Translations under genes and position numbers: made by a program | DNA from: Enoplolaimus lenunculus | Taxonomy: Eukaryota; Nematoda; Enoplea; Enoplida; Thoracostomopsidae | Reading direction: 5' to 3' | Assembly: GCA_030248215.1 (NCBI GenBank) | Contig: JASANG010001613.1 | Coordinates: forward strand, 140,917-204,916 | Length of the DNA stretch: 64,000 nt | Shown: piece after piece, positions 39,201 to 51,300 of the stretch | Layout of the letters: each line of letters begins with the position of its first letter | Position numbering within the stretch: position 1 is the stretch's first letter | The notes under the pieces: model-generated | Databases searched by the model: none | What the model was told of the DNA's origin: nothing | Seen by the model: the letters and a program-made list of their open reading frames with translations, nothing else

Positions 39201-42200
39201 CCGCCGCCGTCGTCGTCGTCGGCGCATATGGAGCTTAGTGGCGCCGCCGGCAGTGGACCTGTAGTTCCGTCCGCGAATGGTACCAACAGCTTGGCGTATG
39301 ATCATCCAGATCACTCAAATACTAGCAGTGGTATTTGCGGTGGTGGCAGTCCAGCGTCAGGTAGTTTTCACTCGAAAAACGTAGTGTGTCCCGTTCATCA
39401 GTGATGTGTTATTGTTGTTGCTATTGTTGTTGTTGTTGTTAGGTTTGTAGATGCATAGGGCGTAGACATGGGGGTTCGTTCGGTTGTCAACCACCTTTTC
39501 TTGGCATTTTCGTTCAGCGGTTGTTAAACACTGGTTCCGGTTTAGCAACACACAAGCGACCCAACAACCGACGCGACACCTTTACGAAATCCTCCTGGCT
39601 ACGTCCATGTTTTGTTGATGTATGTAATTGTGAATCAACCGTCAAATATTAAGCGATCCACTAGTTTCAACCATCAGCGAGAGCAGTATACACCCACCAG
39701 TAGTATACACCCACCCTAGGGACAGTCGTAAGTGACTGTCCCTAGGTTGGGTGTGACTGTCCCTACGAAGGGTGTGTACTACTAGCGAGATTATAATAAC
39801 TGTTTTGTCTTTTAAATTCCTAAATAGTTATGAAGTGTTTCGGACCAAATTTTTCGCCAGCCACTACGCGCGGATCAGCTTGTTCATGAGCTTGGATAAA
39901 GTAGTAATCCATAGAGTACGCCCGTAACCAATCAGAGCGCCGGCAGATTGGTTGTATCGCCAACTAGGGATGTGCCGATACCGATGCCGATTCTTATTGT
40001 GAAATTTTGCCGAACCGACGCCGATGCCGATTCCACCAGAATTAAACCTTGAACATCATAAACGATTAGAATTTTATATGAACGGTTCATTTCAATAAAT
40101 TTTCTCAAACACAAACGCAAAAGAGATTACAGTTTTCTAGACCAGACACCAGATACGCGCTGCTCAGAAATGAAACTGATAGCATTCCAACTGACTGTTA
40201 TATGTGCAAAAAGTATCGGCAAAGAATTGGCAATTTTTTGCAGTGCGGATGCCGATACTCACGAAAACTGCCGATTATTGCCGATGCCGATTAATCGGCA
40301 CATCCCTATCGCTTACCAAGAAAAATTTTGTCTCTGATCAGAATTGGTTCAAGCTCCCTCGTAAGTCATCGGATAAACCATTGTATGCCCTCCATAAACG
40401 TTTTAGCCAGTGTTAAGCATGCTGGAGCTGGCTATGGGTCTGCCTTGTTATTCTGTGATGGGTTAGCATTTTGTATATACGTAGTTAACTATGTGTTGCG
40501 AGTTTTGATATTATACTTATGGTTCCGTCACGATTTGGTATATACATGTTTTGCATAACAGGATACGACTGGGTTGTATACAGGGTGCGACCGGATGTCA
40601 TCCGGCTCCGGTTTAATATCTGACAAAAACTGATATCCGTATCCGGTTCCGGTATCCGGTAAATTCATATCCGGTCGCACCCTGGCAGTATAGTATCTGA
40701 TCAGAACCGGATACCGGAACTGTTGACTAGTTCGGCATTTGTACACTCGTTCCTCGCATGCTTAAGTTTAGGCTTAGGTTTTTTTGAACAAGGAAGGCTA
40801 AGCGAACTCTGCGCGCGTTTGTCTGAGCGTTTTACCTGAGCACCTCAATTAATCATTAACCGCAAATGTGGGCAAGCGCAATTAGACCGGAACACCCAGG
40901 TTGTGGATCCGGTTCAGGTTGAGCAGCAGGTTTCAATTTCGGTTTCGTGACTGATTACCAACCGGAACCGGAACTTTCAACGTTGCTGTTATGTTATTAC
41001 CAGAGTGGAACTCGGCGACGATGCTTTTGGTCAGCTATTTCTTAATGTGAATCAAGTTTCGTAGACAACAGCGAGCGGTTTCGTCTCATATAAAAGTGAC
41101 TTCCGTCAGTAAACGTAGCGTAAAGAAGCGTTTTGTAAATGTTCAGGTTCCGGTTTGGGTTCCACGGTTCCGGTTTGCAAGTAGGTTGGGGTGGGTGGAA
41201 CCGTGTGGACAAGTGGACGAGAGCCGTATTTCAATGAGAATTATAGCTTAAGCATGCTAGTTTTAGTGGTTTAGCGATAAATATGTAGTAAAGTGGGATA
41301 TTCGGAACCGGATACGTATCCTGCCTCACCATGAATGTATTATATACCTACTACATAGTGCACACGTATATACCAGGGTGCAACCGGAAGTCCGGTTCCT
41401 GTTCCAGCATTTTTTCACCTTCCGGTTCCGGTTCTGCTATATTTTTGCCGGAATTAAAAATTTCGATATTAAAATTTGGTAGGTGGAAATTAATATATTT
41501 ACTAAAAAATGACGATAAAAATTAAATAGGTTTCATTCGTATAGTATATCAACCTTGACAATTGCCGAAAATACACCATCGAGGGTAGATTTCACTTCCG
41601 TGGATTAAGAAAATCTAAAATACAGCAGATAAAGTGAATATCTATCTCCAACAAGGGATATTTCACAATAAAATAGCAAAAAAAGAAGATTAAAATTAAA
41701 ATGAATTTTTTGGTGACATGTATTTTTCATTTTTGGTTCCGGTTCCGGTAAATTGTAATTCTGGTTGCACCCTGGTATATACGTAAAATAAAAATTTCTT
41801 CGTGCACGCACATATATACTACGTTATACAGTATTTATTTATTGTTTGAATTTGTAGTATCTGCTCCATCGCAACACAGTTTGGGCTCGGCGAACGATGT
41901 GTGCAATTTGAGATCGCCTCATTCGCAGCAGCCACCGCCACCACCACCAACATCGTATGCAGCGACAGTAGTTACACCAGGCGGTGGTGCACCGCCCTAT
42001 TATCATCATCAACAACAGCAACAACAACAACAACAACAACAACCTGGACCTCCACAATCGTTGTCGCCTTATCCACAATTACATCACCAACAACAACAAC
42101 AGCAGCAGCAGCAGCAGTATGGCCGTATTGCTTCCGGACCGCCGTCACAACACCCGCAACATTTTCACCAACATCATCAACAGCACCAGTCTGGGACACC

Positions 42201-42330
42201 ACATTCGCAACACCCACATTTGTATCAGCCGCATCCGTCGCCAATGATGGTGCCTCAGTCGCCGCAACATTATTATCTTCATCATCATCATCAACAACAA
42301 CAACAACAACAACAAGTGTCGCCATCACAG

Positions 42331-42368
<38 letters not shown>

Positions 42369-45300
42369 ACAACAACAACAGCAACAACAACAACAACAAC
42401 GACCATCTAGCAACAGTATTACCGTCGGACCACCTACTAATGGGCCGATAACGTCATCGGCATCGTCTCATCCTGAGCTAGTCGCTCGCGATCCGTTTGA
42501 CGAACGCTCGCCACCGCCATCGTCGGCCGCTGCAGCGCAAGCGTCAGCGCCAGCGTCGTCGTCGTCTGTATCACAGGCGGCAACGCCGCCGGCGACAGCG
42601 ACACCCGCCGCTTCTGGGCCACCGTCGTTGCCCTCGGCCACAGGCGCTGGCAGTAGCCACCATAATAATTATTCACCGCATCATTATCAACAACAACAAC
42701 AGTTGAAACAGCAGCAGCAGCAGCAAAAACACACTGCATCAGCGTCGGTGTCGCCATCTCAGCGATATTTATCGCCGGCTTGTGGGCAACAGCAACAACA
42801 GTATTCAGGGGACACTGGTGGGACAGCGACGACGTCGCCTGTGGGTGCTGTCCCTGGTAGCCAGCATCAATCGAGAGCGTCCACCAGTTCTCCGTATGTT
42901 CAACAGCATCATGCGTTGTCTTCCAATCAGGCGCCGATGCCTCCGCCAACTGCTGCTACTAGTACTATTAGTAGTACTACTAGTGGTACTGTAGCAGTAG
43001 AGACCGCGGCAGCGTTGGCGGATAATTCAGCGACCGCAACGGTGGCGACAACAGTAACAACGACGGCGGCGTCGACATCAGCGTCTGGCTCAACATCATT
43101 TCAACAGGACAACAGTGGTAAGAGCGGTGGTCGCAGTCAACAGCAACAACCGAACTCAGAGCTAGCATCGGCTGAAATCTCTAGAGGAAGTCGTTCGACC
43201 ACAACGCCAACACCAATAACAGCAACAACAACTTTGTCGTCCACTGGAGGTGTTGGACCTGTGGGTAGTGGGTCTGCAACATCGACGATAGCTGTAACGG
43301 CCACGGTTGCTAGCGACACGAATGACGTCAAGCCTGCGGTTACTGCAGGTGGTGGATTTGCTTGTTCAACAGAATCACAAAGTAGCGGCGCCGGTAGCGA
43401 AACGGTTTCTTCTACGGCGTCTGGGCAGCCAGGTAGCGGTTGCAATCGGGTGTCGATGTCAGTTGCGCCACCACCAAAATCAACAGGGCCAAGCGGTGGA
43501 TCGATGTATTATCAACAACAAGCGCAGCACCTGTCTTCCGCGGCCAGCGGAGGCACTGGTGCACAACCGCCGCCACGCGGGGTGATGGCGCCTCCAAATC
43601 AAGCACCATACAACAGTGGACATCCGGCAACTGGTTCAACAGGCTCGACGCCGTATCACCCCGGTGGCGGCGGACCCCCGAGCCAGCAAACTCAGGGGTA
43701 TCCTATTGCTAGTTCGTATGCATCATCTCCGATGACTGCTGCGCAAGCCGCGTATCCAGGGACGAGTGGTATGCCGCCACCGCCGTATATCCGACATGCG
43801 GGACCTTCTACAGCTCATGGTATGTGTAAGCTTTGACTGTTAGTCCTCGTCTCGTACAATTTTGGCTCTTTTACTCTTACTCCACATTTAAGATTATGGC
43901 TTTAGCTCATTGTACCAAGCTTAAGTTTTCGGTTTAGGCGTAGGAAAGTCTTTTCCAAAACGTAAGCCTAAACCTGTGGCGGAAAGTGGACAAGAAGTGA
44001 TGATTTTGCTCTATCGATGTGCGACATGCGGACAAATCTGAGTCGCAAAACGTATCGATAAATTTGCTGTTCCGATTCCGGTATAATCCAGTTCCGCTTT
44101 GCACCCGGATACTAATACAAACCTTGCACAGATTATATTTCACAAATGTTCATTCTATCAACGGGTGATGATTCGCAGACGTACCGAAAGGTATATGTCG
44201 TAGGCCAATCTGCTATTGTGAGCAAATAGCAGTTAAGTCTACGCCAAATAGCGACTGTGAGATGTCGCAAAACAACAGCGATGTAAAACCAGCGCTGATT
44301 GTTTTACTGTATTGCTTCAGTCCCAACAACAAAATCAGATTACTCTATAAGTTCAATAGCAGTTTAGCCTAGGACAAACTGCTATTACATAAAGTAGTAG
44401 ATTGGCATAGCCAATTAGTAGTTGGCCTGCATGGCCAATTAGTAGTTGGCCTAGGCCAATTAAGTTGGACTGAATATATATAGCAGACTGACCTTCGACA
44501 TATATATGTAAGTTAAATTTCGTCCTTGTCTTACGCGTATAACCAAGCTACTGATTTCGAGGTTGGCAAGGTTCCAGCGGAACTACGTACCCGTTTCCAA
44601 AATCCTAGCTTCACCTATGAAGCGGCCAACTGTATATCGATCAATTGATATTTTGTTAAGGTCACTACACTGTGCATATGAACAGCAGCAGTGGCACAGA
44701 ACATAGCAATATGACACCACGGCAGCATCACGGATCCCCGTATGTGCATGATGTCTATCAACAACAGCATCAGCAAACGGCGGCGTGGTCTGGCGGACAA
44801 GCGGTCCGACTCGGTCATCAGGGCCACACCGCTCCAGGTACGCAAGTATATAGAGAGCTGTTGCCATTGGTATAATAGCGGCGTAGCTAGGATTTCGAAA
44901 GGGGAGCTTACGTTGCATAAAATTTCAAAGCGGTTTCTTGTGTTGCAAGCTGAAACTGTAGAAACCCTAGTAGCAAGACTAGAACCAGACGTTTTGACAC
45001 ACGAAACCTCTGGCTACGCCAGTGGTTATTGCAGATGTGTAAAATTCGGCAGCTAATCCAGCATTTCTAGGGAGGCAAGATACTGTTTTCGAAATCTATA
45101 ATTTGGTACGTATATACAATGTTACTGCAAAAACAGTGATGGTAGGTATTGTTCTCGTTAATGGAAATGTTATTTCTAATGGTTCCAGGAGCACCTCAAT
45201 CATCTTCAACGCCGTCTTCAAGCAAAATTTTGCCTGGTGGACGACCCGTGCTTCACGCCAGAGATCGATACGGAAAAGTAAGTGACATCCATGGCCGGGG

Positions 45301-48300
45301 CACGATGCGTGAGATAATTTGTCACCATCGTAGAGTTTCTGTCATTCGCGTACAGGTGAGGTAATCGAATATGCAGTTCCGAGCTCCGAGAGTCTTCAGT
45401 AGCGTTGCACGTTATTATATGTTTATGCTGCAGCTAGAAGTGAGTTTGAACAATTGGGTGTCCCAGATTGGAGTTGAAAGTTTTTATAGCAGGACTTGTA
45501 GGCTGTTTTCTAGTTTTTTATATTGGCATCGATGAACCGCAATTTTTTAATTGCATCTAGATAGCTATGTGTCGTATGTTTCAGCATATGCATGGCACAG
45601 TCGCCAGCAGTGGCAGCTATCTCCACCATCAAACGCCCACGGCCGCCGCTGGTCATTGTAGCGGAGGCTTACGCCCTGGCTTACATCATTCCGGTGCTGT
45701 ATCGGCTGCTGCTGCGCATCACCCAACGGCCGCAGCTAGCAATAGTGCTGGGATGATGATGCATAGTAACAGCAGCAGCAACAGTAGCGGAATGGCAGGC
45801 CAACCGCCATCGTCGCTACACCACCAGCAGCAGCATGCAGTCGGATATGGACCGTCGTCCAGTCATGGTGCAACTGGCGTAGCGGCGACCAGTAGTCAAT
45901 CAGCGTCGGCGGTAACGTCATCGACGCTTACGCAGCTAACATCATCGTCGTCGATTACGCCACACCATGCGTTTCCGCCTGGCAGCGTTGAAGCGACTAC
46001 GCTACCGCGGCGGTCGCACAGACGCAAGCTGTACTTTCGGCATATTGGTAAGTAGCTAGCTGTTGTGGTAGAATGGGCAGATTCCCTGAGAGACACTGTC
46101 GAACATTGCGTTCGCACGGCAAGTAGCATTGAAAAAATTCAGATAGCGTAATAATGTCAATATTTCTGTTTTGTTGAAAATATTTAAATTGGGGACCCTG
46201 CATCAATTTGTCTGTGCTTCGGGCATTGTTTAGGTGCAGGTTTTCTGACGGAAGACCCTGATCAAAATGTTTAAGTTTACGCCTCTGTCTTAAACAGGCT
46301 CGCATGGGCATAGCCATATGTTTGAAAGGCGCTTTACGTTGTATAAAATTTCGAAAGGTCTGGTGTTACAATCTGAAAATGTATTGCACAAAAATCGCAT
46401 GAAAGGGGTTGAGCCTACAGATACCTTCCTTGTCTGCTGGTTGCGGATAACATTATTTGTTTCCTGTCATGCTTACTTCTTTGCTTTTGTTAAGAAACCC
46501 ATGGTTTCTTACAAAGTGACTAAAGCTCAACACAATAGCACAGGTAACTTATTAAATATCATCGCGATAAGTATGTGCGTGTAAAAATTGAACGAGTGGT
46601 GTGTGTATATACGTATTGTATTGATAATTTTTACGTTTGGATTTTTTGCAGGTAAAGTAGACCCATGGCGTCTTATGATGTCGCTCAAGAGTGGAATGGT
46701 TGGCGAGGCGGCGTGGGCGTTGAATACACTAAATATACTATTGTATGACGATTCTACAGTGAAATATTTCGCATTGGTGCATTTACCGGGACTACTTGAG
46801 GTACGCACCGCAGACAGAAAACCAGGGTGCAATCGGAATTCCGATTTTAATTAGAATTCCGATTCAAAACGAGTTCTGATTCCGATTCCGATTCCTATCG
46901 CACAATCAGTCGGAATCGGAATTTCCACATTTTAACTTTAGTACTACTTGTTGTGATATGTTGTATAAAAATTCTGCATCATTTATCTATTGAATTGTTT
47001 TCGATAAGTTAACTTATGAATAATTAATTGTAGTTTAGCTTTACAGAGCCAAAAAATGATTGCCAATTTGTTTTGACAATTGTTGCCAGCCTATAATCAC
47101 ACAAAATTTGTGGTTCCGATTCCGATTCATTTCCAGTATTATCCAATTCCGCTTTGCATCCTGCGGAAAACCTAATTTTATGTCAATTTCTGAAGTGTGA
47201 CTATTGTCTGTTTTGAATGACATAGTATTGCGTTTCTTCTTGTAGTTTTTATGCTATATTTGGGTTTTTATGCATTTCCCATTTTGATGTAAAAATATTA
47301 AAACATGTCGTTTCAGATTTTGCTCGAGTATTTACTGAAATGTCTCGTTCAAATCTTTGGATCAGATCGGATCTGTAGCGACTACCAGCATACACGGCAA
47401 CAACAACATCATCAACTTTCTCAAATTGACTGTGATGTTAGTTATAACACCAGCGGTATCTGTTGTGGTTGTGGCATAGTGACACAACAACAACAACAAA
47501 TTTGTTGCTCGACCCTCGCAAATGAAGTATTGGATGGAAGTACAGTCAGTTGTTCCGAAGATAAGAACAACAACAGCAGAAGCAGCAGCAGCAACAACAA
47601 CAACAACAACAACAACAATAATAATAACAATAATAATAACAACAGCATTCCCGGCAGTTGTACGGTGAAAATTGAACGCATGGAAACAGTAACAATGGAG
47701 CATGGATGTTGCAATCCGTCGCCTTATTTATCATCAATTTGCAGTAATCACGTCAGTATTAATTGTCAACACAAACAACATTCCAAAATTGCAAACTGTA
47801 GCGGTAGAAATTGTTGTTTCCACAAAACGATTGCGGCGAGTTGTGTATGCAGTCGCCATCATAGGTATAAGGCGTCGTGGGCCAATGCTATAGCGAGCCA
47901 CAGGACTATAAAATGCCATGGTCGGCATTGGTGTGTCAGTGAACGTTATCGTTATGGTAACGGTAGCCAGCAGAACGGTCATGGACAAGGAAATATAGAT
48001 TGTGGTATCGATGAGGGTAAGGGTGAGTGGCAGTCTCGGCCGGAAACAAAGGCGGTTAGTGATCCCTCCAATGAGCTTGCGACTGAGTACGTTAGCAATC
48101 GCGCGAATAAACTTCGTTCCCTTGTTGATAGTAAACCGGTTCAGTATGTAGTGGATATGGATGATGAGAATGGCAGAGACTATGATATTGGGGGGTGTAT
48201 TGATGGAAACGGATGTAGGGATTTCTGGGGTGGAAGGAATAGTAAGAGCAATAATGTTCATGACGAAATTCATTGCGTGCGTGGTCCCTGTCATGAGAAT

Positions 48301-51300
48301 GGTCCAGCTGGTGTGTGTACGCCGCATTTGGCAGGTTGTGACAGTTTTGCTGGCGCCAGCAATGGGGAAAATTTGAATGTTATCACGACGAGTAGCGATA
48401 GCGGCACTGCTCGGTATAGATGTAATCGCGATAGTGGTGGCACAATTAGTTACCGATGTTGCGGCTGTTGCCAGTGTTACACGGTACCTAAGAGAGCAGA
48501 AGATACTAACGGAGACCAGGCAAACGTGGATGAAGCTGACGGCATCGCATTGAGGAATATGAAAAGGATAAAGCGGCATAAGCAGCGCCAGTTGTTACCG
48601 ACAGTTGACGTTCGTTTCCATCCTGGCGAATGGCAAGAGGATGGCGGCGATAGTTGTTCAGAAGATTGTTGTGGGAAATTGGAATGTGGCAGTAATGTAT
48701 GTGAGCATTGTTGTGAATTTGCTAGCAGTAGTTGCGCCACGACCAACCTGTTGAAGGTGTCCAGAACGAACACGATGTGCAGCGGTGGTGCTGACTCAGA
48801 CAACCAAAAATTGTTGCTAATGGCACCCGAGCCGAAATCGGGCATTAAGCATCCGCACAATGATAATGCGGTAAGCATTAGTCAGCCAGATGATATGCGC
48901 TCAAGCCGCGACACGGGTTCCCATAGTAACGGTAACGGTGAGGGGGACAGTGTTGGTTGCCTAGCAACAGATGGTGTCATGCTTTCCAGTGACCCTGGGT
49001 TCAAGTTCTTTTCCTGTCATAGAAAACGAGCGCATCCAAATTGTTGCAATGACAAACGTGATACGTTTTTTGGTTTAAATCAGCTGCCGGGAAGAATCTC
49101 GACGAAGCTCATGCGACAAATGTCAATAACTGCAATCGCGAACGCTAAAGGACTTGCAAGCTCGAATAGTAATGGTGGTGTTGCTATCACAGCGGCGCAA
49201 AACAGCCATTCTGCTGCTCTACTGTCGTTGACTGGTGGTGCCCCCAACGCCGCCGCAGCTAGTAATCATATCCGAAAACTGGGCGCTGGAAGCGTTAATA
49301 ATTGTTTTGGCGGAATTTCAGGCGGTGGTGGATGTAGTACTGGATTTATTGGAGGCACCAGTGTGGGACGGAATGCCGGAGCGAGTTTTCTCGGCCGGAC
49401 GGCAACGATTAGCCAAGCGGTGAAATATCAGTCGAACAGCAGTGGCGCTGGTAATAGCGCAAGGAAACTGCGCAACGCCGTTACTACTGGCTCCACTTGT
49501 TATGGTGGCGGTCATGGTAGTGCTGGCACTGCTGCGTTGCGTTCTGGCGCAAAACGGTCAGCGGCGACCGCCTCGATTAATTGCAATACCGCGGCGACGG
49601 AAGACGTGGGAGGAGCATTGTGTGGCGCCCCTCTTGGAGGATCCGAGACAGGGCTGTCGTTGGGCCGTCGCCGGGTATTGCGCCGTTCGACTACAGAAGC
49701 GACTGAGTTAAGTCAACGCTGTAGTACTAATAGTGTTGGTGCTGGCTCTGCAGAGCTGTCGCAACCGCCGGTGTTCAAGCGTTTGAAGGCCGATCAACAC
49801 GAAGCACGTTTGGGAGATGGAGAAGATAGTCGCGAGTCCTCGTCAACGCTAGATGGACCGGCGACTTCGACCTCGTATGTAGCGGGCGACGTGGATTCGG
49901 GTGATAATAGTAGTAGTAGCGTCGTGACCGGTGGGGCAGGCTGTAGCAGTAGCGGAGGTGGTGAAAGATGTGAAGTTTCGTTGAGCACGGGTGGCAGTCA
50001 TGCGTCAAATGGGACCTCTGCAACGCGACACTGTGTTATCCTTGTTCCGAAAGTTGATTCAGCTGTCGATGGCGACGATCATAACGGCACCGCGTCCACC
50101 GGTAAGAGATTAAACTTTTCGACCGATGGTTTCAGTAATAGTAACTCAATTTTACCGAAAGATACAACAACTGGTACCAGTCCATTTATTTATGACGCTG
50201 ACGGCATGAAAGTATCTAGCGGCGTGTCGAAAGCGAACACAAAAGGCTCTTCGAGAGACTCTTGTACTTCGAGTATAGGGACGAGAAATTGTTTGCTGCG
50301 CCCATGCTGCAATACTACTTGTAGTAAAACCATAACTTCGATCTCGAAAATGACGAATTGCACAGTAAGAGGACGTGGCTGTTGCCGGCATAGAACGTGC
50401 TGTTTGAAAATGCGGCCGCCGGCCACCAAATACTTCTGTGCGAATGCAGTCTGTGGACCAACGCATGAATCTACCTGTCGTGATCAATTGCGTTATAGCA
50501 ATACAGGAAAACATTATCGTTGTAACGCGTCAAGTTGTACTAATAATAGTAATAATAATGATTGTTATAATGCATCTAGTAAAAGTCGCGGCCCAACTAA
50601 AACACTATTATCACCTTTATCTAGTCGTCAGCGTAGCAGTATCTCTCCAGTTGCGGTTGCCACTAGCGACAGCGGTTGTATCAGTCCACTTCAAACATCG
50701 CCACAAAAGTATCAATTATCAGATGAACTTGAAACACACAATCAACTGCCGCTTGATTTAATTGCACCAGCAGAAGACGAGCTTATGCGTCGCGCCCATG
50801 CGTCTGCAAACGCTATTCGTGGCCTGTCGTTTTTACCCGGAAACGAAGCGGCGCTCGCGCGCAACACAGAACTAATGCGATTGCTTGGCCGAATACTGTT
50901 GTTCGAGCATCGCCATGTTGACCGAAAGCTGACAGCGCCGGCGATTCCAGAAAGTTGCGAGCAAATGGATCAGTTGCTAGCTGCGACGGATGCGACCCCT
51001 AGCAGTAGTAGCAGTTATAGCAACGAGGTTGGCCATACGACACAAGTTGTTGCTGCCAAAGGCACAGGTGGGTGTGAGGTGAAGTCGAGTACTAGGATGG
51101 GGAAACGCACGGCTACTGCGGCAGAAAATGACCCACTCGACGACAAATTTGAGACGACTGTCGCCACTGCTAGTAATGGTGAAGAAAGCAAGGTAGCGGC
51201 ATCAACAACGTCAACTGAATCATGCTTCGGTTTCACGTACCCCAAAGCGTTTGAAAAACCGGCGGATTTAGTCGAACGCGCATGGTGGTGGTCAGGGCTC

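Noticed and set aside
36558-39360. 8A and 8B as two ARID halves used together in one protein
   Set aside because: The phase 1 end of 8A cannot join the phase 0 start of 8B. The frame closes after eight codons, and 8B has no first ARID half of its own.
41972-42406. Minus-strand 144-codon Val-rich frame
   Set aside because: Antisense shadow of the CAA/CAG repeats in exon 9. Similar shadows exist opposite exons 4, 7 and 14.
44686-44837. Later acceptor (AACAG) for exon 10
   Set aside because: The phase would not match the phase 1 end of exon 9. The acceptor at 44,660 does.
47734-48579. 281-codon minus-strand frame opposite exon 14
   Set aside because: It has no domain, and the + frame is continuous with the conserved BAF250_C sequence on both sides.
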